This document shows positions 54,697 to 62,523 of a stretch of 64,000 nt of DNA, in pieces (position 1 is the stretch's first letter; the number at the start of each line of letters is the position of its first letter). The DNA comes from CAWCUU01 sp963798855 (lineage in GTDB: Bacteria; Gemmatimonadota; Gemmatimonadetes; Longimicrobiales; RSA9). The notes beneath the pieces were generated by a model. That model was not told where the DNA came from and made no database searches. It saw only the letters and a list, made by a program, of their open reading frames with translations. Location: assembly GCA_963798855.1 (NCBI GenBank), contig CAWCUU010000002.1:1178001-1242000 (forward strand), read 5' to 3'. The translations under genes were made by a program, and so were the position numbers.

Positions 54697-56645
54697 CGCT
54701 TCGGCGTCACCAGCCCCCTCACCACCTCGGCCAGCGCGCGCACGCGCGCCTCGTCGTCGGCGCCGCTGGCATCGGAGTCGAGCTCGGCCGCCAACCTGTC
54801 GAGCGCGCTCGACTGCGCGGTGCCCTGCGCCTTCTCGGCGCTGTCGAGCGCCTTCGCGATCGCCGCCGTGCGTGCCGCCGGCAATCCGTTGTCACGAACG
54901 AGCTGATCCAGATATGCACGCGCGACCGCGAATGCTGCGGGCCACACGAGCTTCGGCTGGCTCTGTGGGTTCAGCCGGTCGAAACGGACGAGCTTCGCGG
55001 CGTCGATCTCGTTCTGCGTGAGGTCGGCCGTGGGCGTCAACTCGAAGACATCGAGGCCGCGCGCGATCTCCGAGCCGTAGATGTAGCCGTTGTAGTAGTA
55101 GCCCGCCCAGTAGCCGCCGAGCACGAGCTTCGCCGAATCGATCGGGCCCTGGTCGTAGTACGCGATCTCCTTCGGGTGATCCGGGTCCGTCCAGTCGAAG
55201 ACCGAGATGCCGCCCTGGTACCACCCCTGCACCATGATGTCGCGGCCAGGGACCGGGACGAGCCCGCCGTTGTGCGCGACGCAGTTCTCCTCGGGCGTCT
55301 GCGCCGCCGGCATCTTGAAGTAGCCGGCCTGCTCGAGCGAGCCGCCGTGCACGTTGAAGATGGCGTCGGCGCCCCACTCCTTGGGGTCGGTGGCGCGACA
55401 CTTGGCCTGCGTTCCGCCGCCCCACTCGTCCGTGTAGAGCAGCTTCGACCCGTCGTTGCTGAACGTGGCGGAATGCCAGAAGGAGAAGTTGGAGTCGGCG
55501 ACGGCATCGAGGCGCACGGGGTGCGCCGGATCCTCGATGTTGAGCAGCAGCCCGTACCCGGAGCACGCGCCGGCCGCGCGTCCGATGGCGGGATAGACCG
55601 TGATGTCGTGGCACTGCGATGGCCCGCCTCGCCCCCGACCTCCGCCGAACCGGATGTTGACGCCCATCTCGGCCAGTGAGTCCCGCGCGGCCGTCACGAG
55701 GGCGCTGTCGCTGCCGGTCCTCAGCCTGGCGAAGAGTCGAGCCACGCGCTCCGAGTCGGCGGCCGTCGTCGTCGGCGGCAGCCCGAGCCGGGGCAGCATC
55801 CGGCGGGCGGCAGCCACCGCGGCACCGTTCGCCGTGTCGGCATAGGCCACGCCGTGCGACGGCGGTGCGGTGAGATCGTTGAAGATGCGCGGAGAGCTCA
55901 CGATCGCCGCCTGCTCCGGGTGGTCGAGCGGCACGCGGATGACCTCGATCCGGAAGAGCGCGGTGTTCGGATCGGTGATGTCGCCGCTTTCGCAGCCGGG
56001 CATCTCGCTGCTCGAGCGGACGCGGGCCAGTCCGGAGACGTACACGTAGACCACTCCCGCGTCGGCGGGATCGGGCACGAGCGTATGCGTGTGCGAGCCC
56101 CGGCAGGTCTGCACATCAGCGACCTGCTTCGGGTGCTGCGGATCGGAAATGTCGAAGATGCGGATGCCGAGCATGCGCTGCTCGCTCACGCTGTCCTGCA
56201 CGCCCTGCGTGCCGCAGTCGAGTCGGCTTCCGGTGTTCTCCGCCGAGACGAAGAGCAGGTTGCCGTAGACGGAGACGTCGCCCTGCTCGGTGAAGCAGAC
56301 GTCCGCGTCCACCAGCTTCGGCGCGGCCGGATCGGCGATGTCCCAGATCTGCAGTCCGCTGAAGTTCCCCTGGTAGGCGAAGTGGCCGCCGAAGGCCAGA
56401 TCCGAGTTCGCGTAGATCAGCCCGCCCGGATCGTTCGGGTGGAATGCGTCCGGCTTGTTCCGGTGCGAAACCCGCTCCAGACCCCGCTTCGCGACGGCCG
56501 CATCGTAGAGGCCGGCCGCCAGACCGGCGCGTGGATCGCTCGTGCTCGACTGCGCGCGCACGCCAGCCGGCAGCGTGAGCGAAGCGACGAGGCAGCAGAG
56601 CCCGCAAGAGGCAGTCAAGCTACGGAAGGGAGCGCGATCGGTCAT
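54693..56645 (-). CDS. LVIVD repeat-containing secreted protein
   Basis: 650 residues, signal peptide (SLTLPAGVRAQ). Repeats of the LVIVD/beta-propeller type: LQIWDIADPAAPKLVDADVC, IRIFDISDPQHPKQVAD, LLLNIEDPAHPVRLDAV, ISVFDWTDPDHPKEIAYYD. C-terminal ~100 residues are a helical extension. Overlaps the DUF305 gene by four bases (ATGA) and the glycosylasparaginase stop by four. The family is found in outer-membrane or periplasmic settings; role unknown. Confidence 0.85.
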   Translation of the reverse strand: MTDRAPFRSLTASCGLCCLVASLTLPAGVRAQSSTSDPRAGLAAGLYDAAVAKRGLERVSHRNKPDAFHPNDPGGLIYANSDLAFGGHFAYQGNFSGLQIWDIADPAAPKLVDADVCFTEQGDVSVYGNLLFVSAENTGSRLDCGTQGVQDSVSEQRMLGIRIFDISDPQHPKQVADVQTCRGSHTHTLVPDPADAGVVYVYVSGLARVRSSSEMPGCESGDITDPNTALFRIEVIRVPLDHPEQAAIVSSPRIFNDLTAPPSHGVAYADTANGAAVAAARRMLPRLGLPPTTTAADSERVARLFARLRTGSDSALVTAARDSLAEMGVNIRFGGGRGRGGPSQCHDITVYPAIGRAAGACSGYGLLLNIEDPAHPVRLDAVADSNFSFWHSATFSNDGSKLLYTDEWGGGTQAKCRATDPKEWGADAIFNVHGGSLEQAGYFKMPAAQTPEENCVAHNGGLVPVPGRDIMVQGWYQGGISVFDWTDPDHPKEIAYYDQGPIDSAKLVLGGYWAGYYYNGYIYGSEIARGLDVFELTPTADLTQNEIDAAKLVRFDRLNPQSQPKLVWPAAFAVARAYLDQLVRDNGLPAARTAAIAKALDSAEKAQGTAQSSALDRLAAELDSDASGADDEARVRALAEVVRGLVTPKR

Positions 56646-57325
56646 CGTGTTCCACCTGCGGTCAGGGTTTCCAGCAGGGCCTGCATGCGCCCGATCTCGG
56701 CGCGCTGGCCCGCATCGATGTCGGTGGCGAAGGTCGAGATCTCGGGCTGCTGTCCCGCGCCGGGCTTCGCGAACAGCTCGGCCACCATGTCCAGGGCGCC
56801 CTGGTGGTGCTTGATCATGCCCGTGAGGTAGAGGCCGTCGAAGGCGCTTCCTCGCGCCGCATCCAGCGCGCGCATCTCCGCCGGCGTGAGCATGCCGTCC
56901 ATCATCATCGGGTGCTCGCCCATATCCATCCCGGGCATGTGCATGGGGCTCGTGTCGTGCACCCCGCCGGTGTCCGGCTGCAGCGTGTGGAGCGGGTCGG
57001 GAGCGGCCAGGCCGCGGTCCTGCAGCCAGCGCTGCATCAGCTGGATCTCGTCGCGCTGGGAGAGCGCGATGCGCCTGGTGAGTACCAGCAGCGCCGGGCT
57101 CGCGTCGTGCGTCGGCGCCCAGTCGGACATGACGACCGCCTGCGCGTGATGGACGATCATCCCCTGCATGAAGTCGACATCCGCCTGCGTGTAGTCGTGG
57201 GGGCCGGTCGCGACCTGCGCGGACAGGGGCGAAGCGCCGGCGACGGACGCGAGCGTCGCCATCAGCCAGGCGGCCGCGGCAAAGAACTGCGAGGACCTAC
57301 GTCGTGGTTGTCTTGCGAACGTCAT
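56642..57325 (-). CDS. DUF305 protein, methionine- and histidine-rich
   Basis: 227 residues with a signal peptide ending PLSAQ. Two DUF305 helices carry the paired motif DVDFMQGMIVHHAQAVVMSDW and LTGMIKHHQGALDMVAELF. Between them is a Met/His/Asp-rich loop (DTSPMHMPGMDMGEHPMMMDG) suited to copper or another soft metal. Coupled to the LVIVD gene. Metal handling is inferred from the motifs. Confidence 0.88.
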   Translation of the reverse strand: MTFARQPRRRSSQFFAAAAWLMATLASVAGASPLSAQVATGPHDYTQADVDFMQGMIVHHAQAVVMSDWAPTHDASPALLVLTRRIALSQRDEIQLMQRWLQDRGLAAPDPLHTLQPDTGGVHDTSPMHMPGMDMGEHPMMMDGMLTPAEMRALDAARGSAFDGLYLTGMIKHHQGALDMVAELFAKPGAGQQPEISTFATDIDAGQRAEIGRMQALLETLTAGGTR

Positions 57326-57517
57326 GCGAGAGCGAATCTGGCTGCGCGCAACGAGAAGGCTGTCACCATGGTTCTGCCGATCTTAACCCGCGTGGCCCAC
57401 GATGTCACGGCCTCCTGCTGTCCGGCGGCATGCGCTGAGGATGGACCGGGAACCATACGCCTGCCCACCGGCCTCACAGCGCAACCGCGACGGCGGCTGG
57501 TGCGACTTGTTGCGGCA

Positions 57518-59176
57518 TCACATCCCCGTCGCGCCCGACAGGATGAAGACCCGCCCGGAGTGGCTGCCGCGGACGGAGCTCCAGGCGGAGGTGACGAGGT
57601 AATCGATGGCGCCGTCGCCGTTCACATCTCCGAGCCCGACGGCGTCGAATCCCAGCGTTTCGCCGGGTATGCGGCCGGTCCAGGTGCGCAGCAGCGCTCC
57701 GTCGCGGCCTGAATGGAGGTAGATCTTGCCGCCCGAGACGGCCCGGCCGGCGAACTGCCATGCTCCAATGATGAGGTCGTCACGGCCATCGCCGTTCACG
57801 TCTCCGACCTTACCCGGGCATGTGCCGAAGCCCTCGCCGGCGCTCTCGCCGGTGAGGCTCAGGATCGGATGACCGCTGCGCCCGGAGAGCACGTAGATGC
57901 GGCCGGTGGAGCGGCCGCGAGCGGAGTTGTTCCAGTCGGAGAGGTAGACGTCGGGAGAGGCGTCGCCGTCGAGGTCACCGGGGACGGACACGAACATGCC
58001 GGCCAGCGCGAAGGAGGTGGAGTCACCGTCGAACGTCAGACGCGGGACGGTGTCCAGCGCGTCGTAGATGTAGGCGACACCCGTGCGCATGGGGCCGGCG
58101 CGGGGCGCTCCCACGACGAGCAGTACGTGGCCGTTCGCGGAGGTGCCGCTCACCGCCGAGCCGAAGCGCGAGCCTCGCGCCGGCCCGTGCAGCGACAGGA
58201 GCGCGGAGCCGTCGCTGCCGCTGAAGACGATCGCCGCGCCGAAGCCGTCGGCGGCGGCGGGGCTACCGACGATCACGTCCGCGTGACCGTCCTCGTCCAC
58301 ATCACCGACGCCCGCGGCCTGGAGCGCGCCGGTCAGCTGCAGCGTGCGCAGCACGCGGCCGGTGCGGCCCGCGTAGATGTAGGCCTTACCGCCGCCGGGC
58401 GCGGTGGCCGTGACATCGGGCACGCCGTCCCCGTCGACGTCGCCCGCGGCCTCCACGCCGGTACCGAGCTGGTCTCCCGCAGCGCCCACCGCGCGCCACA
58501 GCAGCTTCCCGGAGCGGCTGGAGTAGACGTACACCGCGCCCGAGGTGTCTCGCTCGGAGCCGAACGTCGGCGCGGAGGTCACGACATCGTGCGCGCCGTC
58601 CCCGTCCACATCGCCGATATCACGGGCGATCCAGCCGAACTGGTCTCCCGTGTGCTCCCCGCGCCACTCCTGGAGGATCGCGGCGGGCTCGACGAAGGGA
58701 TGCGCGAGATCGTCCGCCGAGGGCTTCAAGGCACGATACCTGGGATCGTCGCGCAGTGGGGCGGCGTCGGGATCCAGGTCGATGTCCGCGAGGTTGACGC
58801 GACCCGTTCCACGGGCACGCTCCAGCCACAGGAACGCGCTATCCGGCTGTCCGATTCTGCCGTAAGCGAGCCCCAGGTTGTACATGGCGGCGGGACGTTT
58901 CGCGTCGAACTGCATCGCCCGGCGATGAACCGGGATGGATTCCGCGGCGTGCCCTCCCGAGAGGAGCGCCGCGCCGAGCGTCGTCCAGGCCTCCCCGTCG
59001 CTCGAATCCCGCGCGATGGCGGCACGAGCGACGGCGGCCGCGGAATCGAATTGCTGACGCTGGAGCAGCGCACCCGCCTGCTGCGATGTCGGCGAGGATT
59101 GCGCGTCCGCGGCGCCTGGCGTCAGCATCAGGAGAGCGGCCAGGGCGACGGGAATACGGGAGCGGGCTGCGTCCAT
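57518..59176 (-). CDS. FG-GAP/VCBS-repeat secreted protein with N-terminal TPR region
   Basis: 552 residues. Signal peptide (ALAALLMLTPGAADA), then ~150 residues of TPR-like helices (AGALLQRQQFDSAAAVARAAI; RAMQFDAKRPAAMYNLGLAYGRIG), then an integrin-alpha-like propeller with calcium motifs GDVDGDGAHDVV, GDVDGDGVPDVT, GDVDEDGHADVI, GDLDGDASPDVY, GDVNGDGRDDLI, GDVNGDGAIDYL. ATG 59176 sits before the signal peptide. Probably a cell-surface binding protein. Confidence 0.87.
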   Translation of the reverse strand: MDAARSRIPVALAALLMLTPGAADAQSSPTSQQAGALLQRQQFDSAAAVARAAIARDSSDGEAWTTLGAALLSGGHAAESIPVHRRAMQFDAKRPAAMYNLGLAYGRIGQPDSAFLWLERARGTGRVNLADIDLDPDAAPLRDDPRYRALKPSADDLAHPFVEPAAILQEWRGEHTGDQFGWIARDIGDVDGDGAHDVVTSAPTFGSERDTSGAVYVYSSRSGKLLWRAVGAAGDQLGTGVEAAGDVDGDGVPDVTATAPGGGKAYIYAGRTGRVLRTLQLTGALQAAGVGDVDEDGHADVIVGSPAAADGFGAAIVFSGSDGSALLSLHGPARGSRFGSAVSGTSANGHVLLVVGAPRAGPMRTGVAYIYDALDTVPRLTFDGDSTSFALAGMFVSVPGDLDGDASPDVYLSDWNNSARGRSTGRIYVLSGRSGHPILSLTGESAGEGFGTCPGKVGDVNGDGRDDLIIGAWQFAGRAVSGGKIYLHSGRDGALLRTWTGRIPGETLGFDAVGLGDVNGDGAIDYLVTSAWSSVRGSHSGRVFILSGATGM

Positions 59177-59322
59177 GCGAGGATCCCGGGCGAGGGTGAG
59201 CCGATCCTCGACGTTCGTGGGCCGGCCGTTGCGGGTCAAGTCGTGGGGTCCGGACGGCGGCTCGAGGGTTCGAACGACCGTCGTCCGGGGGCGGAGTGTC
59301 GCCTGGGCTGGGATCCGGCTGC

Positions 59323-60186
59323 TCAGCGCAAAGCGTTCAGCCAGCGCAGCACGGTCGCTTCGAGCTCGATGCGGCTGTCCGAGTAGGAGTGATCGGTCGG
59401 GATGTGGACGGTGCTAACGCTGCGATTTCCCGCCGCCCGCGCGGCCGCGACCAGGCGGTCGGAGTGCTCGGCGAGCCCATCGTCGGAGCTCACCACGAGC
59501 ATGGGCGTTCCGCCCAGGCCCGCCGCGGCGTTCACCAGACGCCAGGCGGGCGGTCCTGACGATAGCTGGTCGGCGAGATCCTCCGCCGTCACACCGGCGA
59601 GCGACTCCATGTTCTGCCTCATGGCCGGGATCAGCTGGTCGCGCGTCATGGTCGAGCCGAGCAGTCCCATGTCGGCTGCGGAGATCAGGATCGCGCCGCG
59701 AAGCCGGTGGTCGTGCGCGGCCGTGAGCGCGGTGATCCAGCCGCCCATGCTGTGACCGCCGAGGACGAGGCGCGCCGTATCAGCCCCTAGGGCGCGGGCG
59801 CTGTCGCGTACGAACGCCAGCACGGCGTCCGTGTCCTCGAGGTTCTGCGCGAAACGGAAGACACCCGGGCTCCCCCACGAGCCGCGATAGTGGAAGGTCA
59901 CGACGTTCCAGCCGTCGCGCCGCACCGCCTGCGCCAGATCGAGGTTCTGCTCGTTCCCCGGGAAGCCATGCAGCAGGACGAGGGTCGGGTGAGCGCCGGC
60001 GCCCGCGGCGAGATAGGCGATGCCGTTGATCAGGACGCCGCCCGTCGGGATGTGGAGCACCTGCATGCGCGCCGGGTTCGCCGTGTCGCGCGGCGGATCG
60101 GCGCCGATCGCCTTCGGGCTCGCCTGCGCGGAGAGGGCGCGCGCGAAGAGCAGGCCGGCGGTGATCGCGAGGATCGGCTTGCGCAT
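59323..60186 (-). CDS. Secreted alpha/beta hydrolase
   Basis: 287 residues, signal peptide (FARALSAQ). Alpha/beta hydrolase fold with oxyanion region LVLLHGFPGNEQ, the nucleophile elbow GGHSMGGWI (Ser), acid Asp in LVVSSDDGLAEH and His in TDHSYSDSRI. Serine esterase/peptidase/lipase-type, substrate unknown. Divergent from the ChaN-like gene. Confidence 0.87.
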   Translation of the reverse strand: MRKPILAITAGLLFARALSAQASPKAIGADPPRDTANPARMQVLHIPTGGVLINGIAYLAAGAGAHPTLVLLHGFPGNEQNLDLAQAVRRDGWNVVTFHYRGSWGSPGVFRFAQNLEDTDAVLAFVRDSARALGADTARLVLGGHSMGGWITALTAAHDHRLRGAILISAADMGLLGSTMTRDQLIPAMRQNMESLAGVTAEDLADQLSSGPPAWRLVNAAAGLGGTPMLVVSSDDGLAEHSDRLVAAARAAGNRSVSTVHIPTDHSYSDSRIELEATVLRWLNALR

Positions 60187-60416
60187 GGCAACGCGGTCTG
60201 GGTGGAGCGATGGGCCGGGACGCTGCCGACGATACCGTCGCGTCGGGCCGGTGGTCAATGGTGCGACATCGGCAATTCCCCGACACCGCGGCGCTGGGGA
60301 GGGCGTTCGGGCGATCCGAGCCCGCTGGTCAGGGCGGGGAGCCGCACACGGCGTTGTCGCCGGCGGGGCACCTTCGCCCATTTTCGATGCGGCGCGACAC
60401 CCGTATTATCCGTTGC

Positions 60417-61448
60417 ATGACTGTCCGCCCGTTCGTCATCCTGCTGGGCCTCGCCCTCGGGGGTGCCATGCAGCTGTCCGGACAAGCCCCTTCGAGCGCC
60501 GTCCGCGACACGGCGTACGCCCCGGGCGAGTATCGCATCTTCACCGGTGCCGGCGAGCCGTCTTCGCTGGATGCCATCATTGAAGCGATGACCGGGGTGC
60601 GGGTCGTATTCGTGGGAGAAACCCACGATGATCCGACGGCGCACATGCTCGAGCTCGAGCTGCTGAAGCGGGCCGCGAAACGCTACGCCGCGGCCGGGTC
60701 CGGATCCGCGCGGCCTCTGGCGCTGTCTCTCGAGTTCTTCGAGCGGGACGTGCAGCTACCGCTGAACGAGTACCTCGCGGGCCTCGTTCCGGAGACGACG
60801 TTCCGCGCGGACTCCAGGCCGTGGGAGCGGTACGAGACCGACTACAGGCCGCTGGTCGAGCTGGCGAAGGAGCACGAGCTGCCCGTGATCGCGGCGAACG
60901 CGCCTCGCCGATATGTGACCCTGGTGGCCCGGCACGGCCGGCAGTCGCTGAATGAGCTGAGTGAACAGGCCCTCGCGTACCTCCCGCCGCTGCCCTACGG
61001 GCAGGCGTCGCCGGCCTATCGAAACCAGTGGATCGCGACCATCTCGGAGGTCATGGAGGAGGAGGGGATGAAGTGTGGGGTGCCCGTGGCGCACGCCGCG
61101 GCGCCCGTCGGCAGCCACGAGAACATGGGGAATCAGCTGGACAGCCAGGTTCTGTGGGACGCCACCATGGCGTATTCGATCTCGCGATATCTGGCGGAGC
61201 ACCCTGCGGGTCTCGTCCTGCACGTCGCCGGAGGATTCCACGTCGAGCGCGGCACCGGCATACCGGAGCAGCTTGCGACGTACGTTCCCGGCGTGCGGAC
61301 GATGACCGTGGCGCTGCGGCCCGTGGAGGACGTGGACGCGTTCGAGGCCGCGCCGGCAGGGCAGTGGGGCGACTTCGTGATCCAGACGGACAAGGCGCGC
61401 ACTCTGGAGTCCATCGAGTGTCGGCACTTTCGCGGGGAGGGGGAGTGA
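60417..61448 (+). CDS. ChaN-like heme/iron-binding-family protein
   Basis: 343 residues with signal peptide (LALGGAMQLSGQ). ChaN/DUF399-type domain: VVFVGETHDDPTAHMLELELL, LALSLEFFERDVQLPLNEYLAGL, PVIAANAPRRYVTLVARHG, GLVLHVAGGFHVERGTGIP. In Campylobacter ChaN binds paired heme groups; that function is likely but unproven here. It lies within the iron/metal-rich part of the window. Start ATG 60417 fits the signal peptide. Confidence 0.82.
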   Translation: MTVRPFVILLGLALGGAMQLSGQAPSSAVRDTAYAPGEYRIFTGAGEPSSLDAIIEAMTGVRVVFVGETHDDPTAHMLELELLKRAAKRYAAAGSGSARPLALSLEFFERDVQLPLNEYLAGLVPETTFRADSRPWERYETDYRPLVELAKEHELPVIAANAPRRYVTLVARHGRQSLNELSEQALAYLPPLPYGQASPAYRNQWIATISEVMEEEGMKCGVPVAHAAAPVGSHENMGNQLDSQVLWDATMAYSISRYLAEHPAGLVLHVAGGFHVERGTGIPEQLATYVPGVRTMTVALRPVEDVDAFEAAPAGQWGDFVIQTDKARTLESIECRHFRGEGE

Positions 61449-61478
61449 GGCAGGCGCGGCGGCGGTGCCGCCGACGCT

Positions 61479-62261
61479 CTATCGCCGGCCCAGTGCCTTC
61501 GCGATCGCCGGCTCAACGAGGTCGGCCATTAGGCGGTACCCGGCCTCGTTCGGGTGGACGCCGTCGGCGCTGAGCTCGCCGCGCAGACCCTTCCGCTCAT
61601 CGGCCATCGCGCCCCAGTAGTCGACGTATACCAGATCCCGCTTTCTCGCGTAGCCCTTCAACCAGCCGTTCAGCGCGACGATGCTCGGCGCCGGCCTGAC
61701 GTCGGGTCGCCACGGGTAGGCATACGCCGGGAGCACCGAGCAGAGCACGACCGTGATCCCGTTCTCGTGCGCCAGATCGACCATCGAGCGCAGGTTGTCC
61801 TCTATCATCTCCAGCGTCGATGGCCCGGTGTTGCCCGCGATGTCGTTCGTGCCGGCGAGGATCACGACGGCTGCCGGGTGGAGGTCGATCACATCCTGGC
61901 GGAACCGCACGAGCATCTGCGGGGTCGTCTGTCCGCTGATGCCGCGGCCGACGTACGGCTTTCCGGGAAACTGCGTCGGGAACGAGGGCGCCCAGGCCTC
62001 CGTGATCGAGTTGCCGAAGAAGACCACGCGGCGCTCGCCCGGCTTCGGCGGCCCCAGCTCGCTGTTCGCTTCACGGTAACGTCCCAGGTTCGGCCAGTCG
62101 GCGAGCGTCTTCTCCGCCGCCGCGAGCCGGCGCGCCTGGTGGTCCGCTTTCGCCGGCTGTGTCGCTTGCGCCGGGTTCTGTGCGATGGCGCGGCAGGGTA
62201 GCGCCAGCAGCGCAGTCAGGAGGAGCGCGCCGCCGGGTGCGGCAGACCGGATCCCGCTCAT
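61479..62261 (-). CDS. SGNH/GDSL-family secreted hydrolase
   Basis: 260 residues. Signal peptide (LLTALLALPCRAIAQ). SGNH blocks: I FFGNSITEAW (Ser), II GRGISGQTTPQ (Gly), III ILAGTNDIAGN (Asn), V ELSADGVHPNEAGYR (Asp/His). Deacetylase or esterase on sugar acetyl groups in family members such as the acetylxylan esterases. It is convergent with the ChaN-like gene. Confidence 0.9.
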   Translation of the reverse strand: MSGIRSAAPGGALLLTALLALPCRAIAQNPAQATQPAKADHQARRLAAAEKTLADWPNLGRYREANSELGPPKPGERRVVFFGNSITEAWAPSFPTQFPGKPYVGRGISGQTTPQMLVRFRQDVIDLHPAAVVILAGTNDIAGNTGPSTLEMIEDNLRSMVDLAHENGITVVLCSVLPAYAYPWRPDVRPAPSIVALNGWLKGYARKRDLVYVDYWGAMADERKGLRGELSADGVHPNEAGYRLMADLVEPAIAKALGRR

Positions 62262-62523
62262 CGGCCAGCTCCTTCCCGCAGGAGGCTTGGGGGAGTCCTT
62301 CGGAGACGCCGAGGTCCGCGACAAAGGCATCGTCATTGCGGCCGAGCACCAGGCCCGGATCTTCGATCGGCCCTGGCAGCTGGACGGCGGCACGACTCGC
62401 CTTGCCGGAGCTGATCCTTCGTCTCTCGTCGTCACCGATGCACAGGGCATTTGCCTCCTCCTCGTTCGTGGGTCGAGCCGCGCAAAGCGCCCCGCGCGGC
62501 CGCACCCCGGTTCTTCAGCGCCT
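62262..62523. other. Intergenic stretch before the GH94 gene
   Basis: About 260 bases with no recognised gene or repeat on either strand. Confidence 0.4.
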
